DNA of 50,592 nucleotides. Origin: an uncultured Eubacteriales bacterium. GTDB lineage: Bacteria; Bacillota; Clostridia; Oscillospirales; Acutalibacteraceae. A program made the translations under genes and the position numbers. The stretch is from positions 1 to 50,592 of the forward strand of contig CAKSPR010000007.1 in NCBI GenBank assembly GCA_934486455.1, written 5' to 3'. The notes below the pieces were generated by a model. That model worked only from the letters and a program-made list of their open reading frames with translations, did no database searches and was not told the origin of the DNA. Positions 32,458 through 40,909 of this stretch are shown here, piece by piece. The number at the start of each line of letters is the position of its first letter. Position 1 is the stretch's first letter.

Positions 32458-33616
32458 TTACCCCCGCACCTCCGTCGATCTCCTCTTGGTCAACCGCCTC
32501 GGGAGCCTCGTAGTCAGGATCGGAAATATGATCCATCTCATCACTGAAGGAGCTGTAATCGCCGAACATTCCTGAATATTCGGACTTTTTCATTATATGA
32601 ATGGCATCGGGATTGATGATAAGACCGATGTTATCGCCGGTGTTTATGCAGGCGGTAGTCTGTATCATCCATTTAAAGCCGTTTATGTCGACGATGACTT
32701 CATAGTGAACGCCCTTAAAGGTGGAATTGGTGACAATTCCCGAAAGCTGTCCCTTTTCGGGGGAGGTGACAACCACATCCTCGGGGCGAATGACCGCGTC
32801 GATAGGCTCGTTTTTGTCAAATCCGCCGTCGAGACAGTCAAACACCATGCCGGCAAAGCGACATTTTTTATCTTCAAGCATAACGCCGTCTATGATGTTG
32901 CTTTCGCCGATGAAGTCGGCCACAAAGGCATTTTCCGGCTCGTTGTAAATGTCCTGGGGAGTGCCGATCTGCTGTATAATTCCCTGATCCATAACCACCA
33001 CGCGGTCGGACATCGAAAGCGCTTCTTCCTGGTCGTGGGTGACGAAAACAAAGGTTATACCGAGGCTTTGCTGAATTTTTTTCAGCTCGACCTGCATATC
33101 CTTGCGAAGCTTGAGATCCAAAGCGGCAAGCGGCTCGTCGAGAAGAAGCACCTTAGGCCTCGTGACCACCGCTCGGGCTATTGCCACACGCTGCTGTTGA
33201 CCGCCCGAAAGGGCACTTATTCGTCGCTTTTCAAAGCCCTTGAGATTGACAAGCTCAAGAGCCTCGTACACCCGCTCGAAAACCTCCCGCTCGGGCACCC
33301 TTCTGACCCGCAGGCCGAAGGCGATGTTTTCGAATACGTTCAGATGTTCGAACAGGGCGTACCTCTGAAAAATGGTACTGACCTGTCTCTTGTGGGGCGG
33401 AATTCCGTTGATCTGCTTGCCGTCAAAAAAAACCTTCCCGGATTCAGGTTCGACAAAACCGCCCAGCACGCGCAAGGTTGTAGTTTTACCGCAGCCTGAA
33501 GGCCCCAGCAAGGTCATAAATTCTCCGTCTTTGATTTTCAGCGAAATACCGTCGAGAATGGTTTCGTGATCGAATTTTACAGTTATACCGTCAAGGTATA
33601 TGATCTCCTCGGACAT
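32450..33616 (-). CDS. potA: Spermidine/putrescine ABC transporter ATP-binding protein
   Basis: 388-residue ATPase driving polyamine import. Walker A GPSGCGKT (38-45), Q-loop STIFQRYALFEH, signature LSGGQQQRVAIARA, Walker B VLLLDEPLAALD and switch histidine in FVTHDQEEAL are all intact. The C-terminal TOBE-type regulatory domain (~240-340) includes DAVIRPEDVVV. A ~35-residue acidic tail (DYEAPEAVDQEEIDGG) extends past the usual end. First gene of the potABCD operon, read from the promoter at 33706-33734. Confidence 0.95.
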   Translation of the reverse strand: MSEEIIYLDGITVKFDHETILDGISLKIKDGEFMTLLGPSGCGKTTTLRVLGGFVEPESGKVFFDGKQINGIPPHKRQVSTIFQRYALFEHLNVFENIAFGLRVRRVPEREVFERVYEALELVNLKGFEKRRISALSGGQQQRVAIARAVVTRPKVLLLDEPLAALDLKLRKDMQVELKKIQQSLGITFVFVTHDQEEALSMSDRVVVMDQGIIQQIGTPQDIYNEPENAFVADFIGESNIIDGVMLEDKKCRFAGMVFDCLDGGFDKNEPIDAVIRPEDVVVTSPEKGQLSGIVTNSTFKGVHYEVIVDINGFKWMIQTTACINTGDNIGLIINPDAIHIMKKSEYSGMFGDYSSFSDEMDHISDPDYEAPEAVDQEEIDGGAGVNE

Positions 33617-33705
33617 TTATGCATCCCTTTCCTTAAATCCAAAATATTTGCGATAAAAAATCGCGGTAAACCGCAAAGCCGAAACTTCGACAGATTACCA
33701 CGATT

Positions 33706-33734
33706 AATATAGTATTTTTGCACCCGAATGTCAA
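33706..33734 (-). promoter_or_regulatory. potABCD promoter
   Basis: Minus strand: TTGACA (33734-33729), 17-base spacer, TATATT (33711-33706), about 90 bases before potA. A small hairpin (GCGG-TTTA-CCGC, 33673-33662) lies in the leader. Confidence 0.8.
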
Positions 33735-33757
33735 GAACATTTTTTAATTTATATAAT

Positions 33758-35203
33758 TTATTTTTTTGTCCATGTGGATGGGGCAAGTGTTATTATGAGC
33801 GGGAAAAGCTCAAGACGGCCGAGAAGCATGGCAAAGGACAGCACGATTTTTGAAAGGGCGGAATAATCGGCATAGTTTGAAACCGGTCCCACGGCGCCGA
33901 GCCCGGGCCCGATATTGTTAAAGCAGGAGGCCGCCGCGCTGAAGTTTGTCTCGATGTCGAAGCTCTTTTCAAAGCAAAGAATAAAGAAAACGATGAGAAA
34001 GCAAATTATATAAAGGGCAAGGTAGCACTCCACCCCGCTGACGGTGCCCTCGTCGACATTTTTCCCCTCGAAATTAATTGTGGTGCGTGATCGGGGATGT
34101 ATAAGACGGTGAAGCTCCCGCTTTACCGCCTTTAAAAGCAGAACGATTCGGGAAATTTTAAATCCTCCGCCGGTCGATCCCGCGCAGGCTCCGAAGAACA
34201 TCAGAATGAGCAGTATTCCCTTTGAAAGCACCGGCCAGGTGTTGAAATCAGCGGTGGCGTAGCCTGTGGTGGTGATTATCGAAGCGACCTGGAATGCCGA
34301 AAGCCGGATGCTTTGAGAGAGGCTGTTATATATGGGCATGATGTTAACGGTTATTATGGTTGCCGCTGCAAGGATAATTCCGAGATATGCCCACAGCTCC
34401 TCACTTTTCAGCACCGATTTAAACCGTCTTATAAGGCAGAGATAGAAGATGTTGAAGTTTACGCCGAAAAGCAACATGAATATTGTTATTACCCACTGAC
34501 AATAGCTTGAATATCCCCCGATACTGTCGGCCTTTATTCCGAATCCGCCCGTTCCGGCCGTGCCGAAGGAATGGACAAGGCTGTCGAAAAGAGGCATACC
34601 CCCGCAAAGCAAAAAGATAACCTCAATAAAGGTCATGACCATATATATGAGGTAAAGTATCTTTGCCGTCTGCTTTATTTTGGGCACAAGCTTGCCGACG
34701 ACAGGCCCCGGCACCTCGGCCCGCATAAGGTGTATGGAGCGGTCGGAGGAGGACGGAAGAATGGCCATAACAAAAACAAGCACGCCCATTCCGCCCAGCC
34801 AGTGAGTAAAGCTTCTCCAGAACAGAATGCCGTGGCTCAAGGCCTCTACATCTCTGACTATGGACGAGCCGGTGGTGGTAAATCCGCTGACCGTTTCAAA
34901 GAAAGCGTCGATATAATTCGGGATTTCTCCGCTTATGACAAAGGGAAGCGCTCCGATGCCCGACATGATTATCCATGCAAGCGCCACCGTAGCAAAGCCC
35001 TCTTTGGCATATATGACATGGTTTTTCGGCTTTGAAAGCAGCAGTCCCAAGGCGCTTAAAACAATGGCAATGCCGATGGTTATAAGAAAAGCCTTCCACG
35101 AGTCCTCCCCGTATATAAGCGAAACGCAAAGGGGAAGCACCATAACCGCCGCTTCCACTCCGATAAGCTGTCCGATGGTGTAAAAAACCACCCGTCTGTT
35201 CAT
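33758..35203 (-). CDS. trkH: Trk/Ktr-type potassium uptake membrane subunit
   Basis: 481-residue potassium channel-like subunit. The four pore-loop repeats are visible: SGFTTTGSSIVRD, GTAGTGGFGIKAD, IITTTGYATADF and CFNNIGPGLGAVGP, each carrying the selectivity-filter glycine. The CAGSTGGGFKISR segment and the RTTINFEGK loop are typical of TrkH. It lies 91 bases after trkA on the same strand, forming a two-gene system in which TrkA binds nucleotides and gates TrkH. Potassium uptake of this type is often inhibited by cyclic-di-AMP in Firmicutes, but nothing in the sequence proves it here. Confidence 0.95.
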   Translation of the reverse strand: MNRRVVFYTIGQLIGVEAAVMVLPLCVSLIYGEDSWKAFLITIGIAIVLSALGLLLSKPKNHVIYAKEGFATVALAWIIMSGIGALPFVISGEIPNYIDAFFETVSGFTTTGSSIVRDVEALSHGILFWRSFTHWLGGMGVLVFVMAILPSSSDRSIHLMRAEVPGPVVGKLVPKIKQTAKILYLIYMVMTFIEVIFLLCGGMPLFDSLVHSFGTAGTGGFGIKADSIGGYSSYCQWVITIFMLLFGVNFNIFYLCLIRRFKSVLKSEELWAYLGIILAAATIITVNIMPIYNSLSQSIRLSAFQVASIITTTGYATADFNTWPVLSKGILLILMFFGACAGSTGGGFKISRIVLLLKAVKRELHRLIHPRSRTTINFEGKNVDEGTVSGVECYLALYIICFLIVFFILCFEKSFDIETNFSAAASCFNNIGPGLGAVGPVSNYADYSALSKIVLSFAMLLGRLELFPLIITLAPSTWTKK

Positions 35204-35294
35204 ACTCCCTGACCTCTTTGTTATTTATTGCTGTCGGGTCTTTGCCGACACAATGCCGTGTTAAAGTAATGCCTTTTCATAAAACGCCGAGTCG

Positions 35295-36653
35295 TTATTC
35301 CACAATATCGGCGAGGGTGTTAAGCCGCTTTGCCGCCGCGATAACGATAACCTTGTCTCCCGAAAGAATGACATCGTCGCCGGTGGGGACAATGGGGCGT
35401 CTGCCTCTGATTATTCCGCCGATAAGCATGTTTTTCCGAAGGCGTATATCTTTAAGAGGAATGCCGAGATATTTAAACTCGTCGCTGACCGAAAACTCGG
35501 CCGCCTCGGCCTTTCCGTCCATGACCTTATAAAGGGTGTCCATGCAGCTTCCCACCGTATTTTTGAGAGCTCTGACATATCTGACCACAATGTCCGATAC
35601 TATGTCCTTAGGGGAAATGATGCTTTCAATTCCCAGATCCTCGGCAATGGGAGTAAACTCGTCGCGGTTGACCTTTGCAATGACCTTTTGCACCTTTTTA
35701 CCCAAAGCAAAATATGAAAGCAGGATGTTTTCCTCATCGATTCCGGTAAGTGCCACAAAGGCGTCCATGGAATCGATTCCTTCCTCAAGCAAAAGCTCCT
35801 GCTGTGCGCCGTCGCCGTAAATCACCGTCGCCCCGTGAAGATTATCGGCCAGCATCTGCGCCTTTTCCTTTTGAAGCTCTATGATTTTTACCGAATGACC
35901 GGCCGCAAGCAGCATTTTAGCCAGATAATAGGCCGATTTGCTTCCTCCGAGTATCATAACATCCTTGGCCTGTTTTTTAAGCATTGCAATGTTTTTAAGG
36001 AACTTTGTGATTTCGGCAGGGGCACCCACAATGCCTATGCGGTCGCCGCTTTGAAGCTCAAAATTACCGTCGGGAATGTAAACCTGCTCTCCCCTTTGGA
36101 CGACGCAAATGAGTATCAGCGCCTTATACTTTGCCCGCAGATCGCAAAGCTTAACCCCCGCAAGACCCGAGTCGGCCTTCAGGCGAAGCTCTATCATTTC
36201 AAAGTATCTTCTCGAAAAGCTGTCCACCTTAACCGCCGAGGGCAGTTTTAAAATGTTAAACATTTCGTGGGCAGCCATCATCTCCGGGTTCAGAGCCATG
36301 GAAAGGCCCAGCTGCTGGCGCATAAAATCGAGATTTTCCCCGTTGTATTCGGGATTTCTGATGCGGGCAATAGTGTGCTCGGCTCCCATTTTTCTGCCCA
36401 TAAAGCAGGCAAGCATATTAAGCTCGTCCGAGCCCGTGGCCGCCACAAGCAGGTCGGCCTTTTCCACCGAGGCCTCCCTAAGCGTTCTGCAATCGGCGCC
36501 GTTTCCGCAAACTCCGATGACATCGTAGATGTTGGTTACCTCGGTTATAATATCGGGATCAGTGTCCACAACCACCACATCGTGTCCCTCGCTTACAAGG
36601 CTTGAAACAACCGATGTTCCGATTTTCCCGCAACCGATAACAACAATATTCAT
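35295..36653 (-). CDS. trkA: Trk system potassium uptake regulator TrkA
   Basis: 452-residue peripheral membrane gating protein with two RCK_N/RCK_C pairs. First Rossmann motif IGCGKIGTSV (residues 6-15) with acidic end DTDPD; second, near residue 235, reads LGGSKSAYYLA, a less regular nucleotide site. RCK_C domains are centred near ~140-220 (DLRAKYKALILICVVQRG) and ~370-450 (DIRLRKNMLIGGIIRGRR). Normal full length. Start ATG 36653 follows AGGGA. It is the first gene of trkA-trkH; the region upstream (36654-36896) has a small hairpin (GCCCGAC with GTCGGGC, 36770-36792) and only a weak promoter. Confidence 0.95.
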   Translation of the reverse strand: MNIVVIGCGKIGTSVVSSLVSEGHDVVVVDTDPDIITEVTNIYDVIGVCGNGADCRTLREASVEKADLLVAATGSDELNMLACFMGRKMGAEHTIARIRNPEYNGENLDFMRQQLGLSMALNPEMMAAHEMFNILKLPSAVKVDSFSRRYFEMIELRLKADSGLAGVKLCDLRAKYKALILICVVQRGEQVYIPDGNFELQSGDRIGIVGAPAEITKFLKNIAMLKKQAKDVMILGGSKSAYYLAKMLLAAGHSVKIIELQKEKAQMLADNLHGATVIYGDGAQQELLLEEGIDSMDAFVALTGIDEENILLSYFALGKKVQKVIAKVNRDEFTPIAEDLGIESIISPKDIVSDIVVRYVRALKNTVGSCMDTLYKVMDGKAEAAEFSVSDEFKYLGIPLKDIRLRKNMLIGGIIRGRRPIVPTGDDVILSGDKVIVIAAAKRLNTLADIVE

Positions 36654-36896
36654 ACTCGCAATTCCCTCTTAATTTTAAAAAATAAAATGTTTAAGACCTG
36701 CGCTCGGCCGGGTGAAAAATGTTTTCCGTCCGTTCATGTTTTTCCCGCAGGCCAAAGCATTTTTGCCGCGCCCGACAAAGGCCTCGTCGGGCACAGCGGA
36801 TGTTTCTTGAAAACAACCTTGACCGTTAAAAAAATCAACCCGTTACAACAGCATATTGTACTACTTTTTTTGCGATTATTGTTCTAAAAGAGAAAT

Positions 36897-37685
36897 TTAT
36901 TTCGGAATATACAGTTTTCCCACCGCAAAATTCACAAGGCTTGACGGAAGCAAGCGCTCCGCAAGGCAAAAAATCTTATATTTTGCCCCGACGGTATATA
37001 TGTTTCCGACCCGTTTTTTAGACGCCGCCCTAAACATGGCCTTTGCGACGCTTTCGGGCGACATTCCCTTTTGCTCGTCCCTTTCCATAACCGCCACGCT
37101 TTTTTCCACCGCCCCGCCGTATTGCTCGTTGCCTGCAAGAGAGCCTTCTCTCGCAGCCGTAAAGCCGGTTGACGCATCTCCCATCTGCAGGGTGCAAACC
37201 GACACGCCGAAGGCTTTAAGCTCGTTTCTCAGGGCGTTTGACAGGGAATTCACCGCCGCCTTTGAGGCAGAATAAAACCCCTGAAATGGAATTGAAAAAA
37301 CCGCCGCCGCAGAGGAGGAAAAGATAATTCTTCCCCTTGCCTTTTTAACAAGGGAAAGGGCGTACTTAACGGTTAAAAAGGCACCGAAAAAGTTGACATC
37401 AAATTGCTTTTTGGCGCTGTCAAGCTCGGTGAACTCCGCCGCCCCCGAAATTCCGAAGCCGGCGTTGCAGATAAGCACGTCTATTTTATCGGTCTGCTCG
37501 GAAATTTCTTTAAACGCGCTTTTAACCGAGCGTTCGTCCGAAACATCGGCGGTTATGTGAACAATGCCGTCCTCATCTTTTCCGTGACGGCTTAGCTCGA
37601 ACACCCTGTACCCTTCGGCGCTGAATTTTTTTGCGGCGGCTCTCCCGATACCGTTTGAGCCGCCTGTTATGACCAGAGTTTTCAT
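36897..37685 (-). CDS. Short-chain dehydrogenase/reductase, possible 3-ketosphinganine-type reductase
   Basis: 262-residue NAD(P)-dependent SDR. Cofactor motif TGGSNGIG (7-14), NAG at 74-76, and catalytic S125, Y138, K142 (YSASK) are complete. Substrate cannot be read from the motifs. Context points to a ketone product of the upstream enzyme: the gene overlaps the serine-palmitoyltransferase-like gene by four bases (ATGA) and follows it. A C-terminal hydrophobic stretch (AERLLPSSLVNFAVGKLY) resembles the membrane-associating end of lipid-acting SDRs. Alternatives are a general acyl-ketone or sugar reductase. No terminator is evident before trkA. Confidence 0.85.
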   Translation of the reverse strand: MKTLVITGGSNGIGRAAAKKFSAEGYRVFELSRHGKDEDGIVHITADVSDERSVKSAFKEISEQTDKIDVLICNAGFGISGAAEFTELDSAKKQFDVNFFGAFLTVKYALSLVKKARGRIIFSSSAAAVFSIPFQGFYSASKAAVNSLSNALRNELKAFGVSVCTLQMGDASTGFTAAREGSLAGNEQYGGAVEKSVAVMERDEQKGMSPESVAKAMFRAASKKRVGNIYTVGAKYKIFCLAERLLPSSLVNFAVGKLYIPK

Positions 37686-38872
37686 TTTATTATATCAAAC
37701 TCCTTAAGCACGCCTTCGATAATATCGACCGCCTCGTCTATAAGCTCGTGCGTGTGGCTTGCCATAAGGCTGACCCGCAGCAGGCATTCGTTCGGCGATG
37801 TGGCGGGCGGAAGCACCGAGTTTACAAACACGCCCTTATCAAACAGGCGTTTTGCCACCGTAAGAGTGGTCTCGGCGTCGCTTATGTATATGGGAATTAT
37901 GGGTGTGGGGGCGTCCTTTATGCGTATGCTTTTGGCTTTAAGCGTCGCGCGCATGTAGGCCGCAAGCTCGCTTAGCCTTTCGGGGAGAGAGGGCTGTTCC
38001 TTTAATATGTCGAGAGCCTTTTCGGCCGCGGCACAGCAGGCGGGCGGCATGGACGCCGAAAAGATAAATGGGCGGGAATTGTGCCGCACATATTCGCAAA
38101 CGGTCTCGCTTGCGGCCATATAACCTCCGAGAGAGGCAAGAGACTTCGAAAATGTGCCCATGACTATATCGACCTTGCTTTCAAGGCCGAAATGGGAGGC
38201 GGTTCCTCTTCCGCCCTTTCCCACAACTCCGAGGCCGTGGGCGTCGTCGACCATAAGGGCGGCGCCGTATTTTTCTTTAAGCTCGACAATCTCGGGAAGC
38301 CTTGCGATGTCGCCGCTCATGCTGAAAACTCCGTCGGTGACGATAAGCGCTCCCGCTCCCTGCGGTACCTTTTTAAGGGCGTTTTCAAGAGAGTCCATGT
38401 CGGCGTGTTTAAACCTCAGCATTGTACCGTATGAAAGACGGCAGCCGTCGTAAATGCTGGCGTGATTTTCCTTGTCGCAAATGACGAAATCATTTTTTCC
38501 CACCACTGCGCTTATTATTCCGAGATTGGACTGAAATCCGGTGGAAAAGGTCATTGCATCCTCATAGCCGAGAAAATCCGCCAGCTTTCTTTCAAGCTCG
38601 AGATGAAGATTTAAGGTGCCGTTTAAAAATCTTGAGCCCGAACAGCCGGTGCCGTATTCTTCTGTTGCGTTTATTGCTGCTTTTTTAACCTCCTCGTTGA
38701 CCGTCAGACCGAGATAGTTGTTGGAGCCGAGCATAATTTTACGCTTGCCCTCCATAATGACCTCGGTGTCCTGTTTTGATTGCAGCTCGTGGAAATAGGG
38801 GTATATCCCCTTTTCTTTCGCGTCACGGGCTACCGTGTAGTTTTCGCACTTTGCGAAGATGGATGGTGTCAT
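37682..38872 (-). CDS. Alpha-oxoamine synthase, serine palmitoyltransferase-like
   Basis: 396-residue PLP-dependent fold-type I enzyme of the alpha-oxoamine synthase family, which condenses an amino acid with an acyl-CoA/ACP to give an amino ketone. Catalytic elements: D210 and H212 (VDDAHGLGV) and Schiff-base K243 (GTFSKSLASLGG). Many segments recall bacterial serine palmitoyltransferases rather than BioF or Kbl: GIYPYFHELQSKQDTEV, GSNNYLGLT, GCSGSRFLNGTL, TFSTGFQSNLGI and the C-terminal VNSVLPPATSPNECLLRVSL. Glycine C-acetyltransferase activity remains possible. ATG 38872 lies eight bases after AGGAG; a GTG at 38881 touches that site. It overlaps the SDR gene by ATGA. Confidence 0.87.
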   Translation of the reverse strand: MTPSIFAKCENYTVARDAKEKGIYPYFHELQSKQDTEVIMEGKRKIMLGSNNYLGLTVNEEVKKAAINATEEYGTGCSGSRFLNGTLNLHLELERKLADFLGYEDAMTFSTGFQSNLGIISAVVGKNDFVICDKENHASIYDGCRLSYGTMLRFKHADMDSLENALKKVPQGAGALIVTDGVFSMSGDIARLPEIVELKEKYGAALMVDDAHGLGVVGKGGRGTASHFGLESKVDIVMGTFSKSLASLGGYMAASETVCEYVRHNSRPFIFSASMPPACCAAAEKALDILKEQPSLPERLSELAAYMRATLKAKSIRIKDAPTPIIPIYISDAETTLTVAKRLFDKGVFVNSVLPPATSPNECLLRVSLMASHTHELIDEAVDIIEGVLKEFDIIK

Positions 38873-39110
38873 ATATATCACTCCTGTTTTTTCGACCGCA
38901 TAGGACTATGTCGGTCGTTATACAAAAACCTCCGGCAAAAAAATTGCACCGTTGGAGGTATTGCTCGCTGAATTTAAAAAATCAGAAGGTATCTGTGACA
39001 TGGTACGAAGGCGCCTGATTTATCGGGCGGTTGCCTCGCCCGAAAACGCTCGGCGGGCTTTGCCGAAAAATACCGATTTCCGTCCGCCGAAAAATACCGC
39101 GCACCCGTAC
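38873..39110 (-). promoter_or_regulatory. Long 5' leader of the SPT-like operon with terminator-like hairpin
   Basis: About 235 bases from the predicted start to the ATG. Minus strand, 5' to 3': ACCTCC (38959-38954) and GCAA pair with TTGC and GGAGGT (38933-38928), followed directly by TTTT, an intrinsic-terminator shape. A second hairpin, CGACCG/CGGTCG with an inner TATG/CATA-type stem (38917-38893), ends next to the ribosome site. No known riboswitch is recognised. Attenuation is inferred. Confidence 0.4.
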
Positions 39111-39116
39111 AAGGTT

Positions 39117-39145
39117 ACTATAACAAATATATCGCCGTATTTCAA
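39117..39145 (-). promoter_or_regulatory. Promoter of SPT-like/SDR operon
   Basis: Minus strand: TTGAAA (39145-39140), 17-base spacer, TATAGT (39122-39117). Back-to-back with the plus-strand promoter at 39155. Confidence 0.65.
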
Positions 39146-39154
39146 GAATAATAA

Positions 39155-39183
39155 TTGTATTTTTGTTTTTTGTATTGTATAAT
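39155..39183 (+). promoter_or_regulatory. Promoter of the 39226 gene
   Basis: TTGTAT (39155-39160), 17-base spacer, TATAAT (39178-39183), 42 bases before the start codon. Confidence 0.65.
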
Positions 39184-39225
39184 GAAGAAAATATCGGCTG
39201 AGCCGACACTCCAAGGAGGGCTTAT

Positions 39226-39984
39226 ATGAAAAAGAGCACCAAAATAACCATAATCAGCTGCGTGGCCGTTTTGCTTGCGGCGGGCATTACTGTGGGAATT
39301 ATTTCGCTTAAGGGCAAAAAGGCCGATCCCGATAACGGCTCCTCAATTTCTCAGACCCTTCCCGATAAAGAAAATAACAAGGGCGGGCAAAAGCTTGTCT
39401 CCCCCGTTTCCCGGGACGACGATACCGTTTCCGACGCTGCCACCTCGGACGGCGCCAACGGCCAAGGAGGAAATAAAACCGTTTCCGATACTTCGGCCTT
39501 TCAGAATGTAGCCGATGCCGCCGCCTGCTTCTATTATCTCGATTTTGTTTCGACCGAAGCCATTTCCGACAGGGATTGTCTCGACGCGCTTGAGGCCATG
39601 ACCATAGAACAGGATGTCAGCGGAAATCAGCGCTTTTTCCCGGTAACGAGAAGCGATAATATGACAAACACCATACCCGTTTCGACGGCGCGGCAGGTCA
39701 TTTTTGAGCTTTTCGGAAAGGAAAACACCTCCATGCTCGACAAGCTTTCTTCCGACGGGCAGAGCGTTTCATTTATGCTTGCGGGAGGCATGGGAGCTCC
39801 CGCCGCCACCATTCAGTCGGCCGAAAAGATAACCGACGACCAAACCAAGCTGCTGGTTAAATTCTATCAGCAAAATGCCGGCGGAGATGTGACGGTTAAC
39901 CAAACCGCCCTTATAACGGTGGAAAGTATAAGCGGGCAGTATTTTAATTACCGTATACTGAGCCTAACAAAGCTTGACGGCTGA
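39226..39984 (+). CDS. Membrane-anchored protein of unknown function
   Basis: 252 residues. A single N-terminal hydrophobic helix (ITIISCVAVLLAAGITVGII, ~8-27) with basic residues before it predicts a signal anchor with the bulk outside. Residues ~30-90 are a low-complexity serine/aspartate/asparagine-rich linker. The globular part (~95-252; AACFYYLDFVSTEAISDRDC, FELFGKENTSMLDKLSSDGQ, TALITVESISGQYFNYRILS) matches no family I can name. ATG at 39226 follows AAGGAGG. It is divergent from the SPT-like operon and convergent with the next gene, and it has its own promoter. Confidence 0.75.
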   Translation: MKKSTKITIISCVAVLLAAGITVGIISLKGKKADPDNGSSISQTLPDKENNKGGQKLVSPVSRDDDTVSDAATSDGANGQGGNKTVSDTSAFQNVADAAACFYYLDFVSTEAISDRDCLDALEAMTIEQDVSGNQRFFPVTRSDNMTNTIPVSTARQVIFELFGKENTSMLDKLSSDGQSVSFMLAGGMGAPAATIQSAEKITDDQTKLLVKFYQQNAGGDVTVNQTALITVESISGQYFNYRILSLTKLDG

Positions 39985-40087
39985 TTTTCGGCAAAGCGTG
40001 CCCTTCCCCGCCGACTCAGGGCCGTTTCCTTCCCGCAAACAGCACCCTGTAAGACCGATGCCCGTTTGTTAATATTAACTGCAAAAA

Positions 40088-40124
40088 AAATAAACCGGAA
40101 GGATTTTCCCTCCGGTTTATTTTT
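40088..40124. terminator. Bidirectional terminator
   Basis: AAATAAACCGGA (40088-40099) pairs with TCCGGTTTATTT (40111-40122), with A and T runs on both flanks; between convergent genes. Confidence 0.88.
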
Positions 40125-40131
40125 ATGCTTT

Positions 40132-40761
40132 TTATCGGTCGGGCGTATCTTCTGCCGCGAGCTTTTGCAAAAGTGCTTCTGCCTTTACTTTAAGATCGTT
40201 TGCATTTTTATTTTTTTCGACCATGGTGCCGTTCACCTTTCTTATGCAGAAATACAGATTTTCCGGCAGACCGCTGTCGGCAAGGCTTTGTTGAAGACTG
40301 CTTCCCTTCCAGTTCCATGCCGTTCCGTTTTTATCGGGACAAAAATCATAGCTTTCGAAAACCTCGGTGGAATTGTCCGAAAGGTAGTCGTATCCGTGCT
40401 CGTCGACAATATACAGCACATATTCGGCGGTGGCAAGAGCCGAAAGAAGCTTTTCGGAATTGGTGACGGAATAATTGACTCCGGCCAGGTTGTTGCTGTT
40501 ATAGGAAACATTGTTGACCCGATAAAGCACCTCTCCGTTACCGTTATAATCCTCGATGTATTCGCTAAGCCGATCGGAAAGGTCGTTTGCCGCATTGTCA
40601 AGCAAATTTTGGTTGACATAAAGCAGAGCCTTGTCGTCCGGTTTTTCCTTTGTCGAGCACTGGACAAGACAAACAAGCCCGGTGATTATGAAAAAAACCG
40701 TGATAACGGTATGCCATTTATAGTGATACCAGAAGTTTTCGATTTTCTGTTTAAAGGTCAT
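40132..40761 (-). CDS. Membrane-anchored protein of unknown function (FWYHYKWH type)
   Basis: 209 residues. It opens with a short cytoplasmic helix containing the aromatic motif FWYHYKWHT (~9-17), then one membrane helix (VITVFFIITGLVCLVQC, ~18-34), then an extracytoplasmic domain. Proteins with this opening are common in Clostridia and remain uncharacterised. The domain (KALLYVNQNLLDNAANDLSD, LLSALATAEYVLYIVDEHGYDYL) looks like a soluble alpha/beta fold possibly related to substrate-binding proteins, but that is a guess. I chose ATG 40761 with GGCGGAAAG before it; the frame extends upstream without a good ribosome site. Confidence 0.75.
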   Translation of the reverse strand: MTFKQKIENFWYHYKWHTVITVFFIITGLVCLVQCSTKEKPDDKALLYVNQNLLDNAANDLSDRLSEYIEDYNGNGEVLYRVNNVSYNSNNLAGVNYSVTNSEKLLSALATAEYVLYIVDEHGYDYLSDNSTEVFESYDFCPDKNGTAWNWKGSSLQQSLADSGLPENLYFCIRKVNGTMVEKNKNANDLKVKAEALLQKLAAEDTPDR

Positions 40762-40909
40762 CTTTCCGCCGCCTTTTCTTTTGCTGCCGATTGCCGAACA
40801 CCTCAATTTATTAAGCCCCGCCGGCCTTTGATTTGCGACAATTATACCACACCTTTCCCGTTTGTTCAAGCCGTTCTGCCTATAATGTGCCTTTATTGCT
40901 GTACCGATC

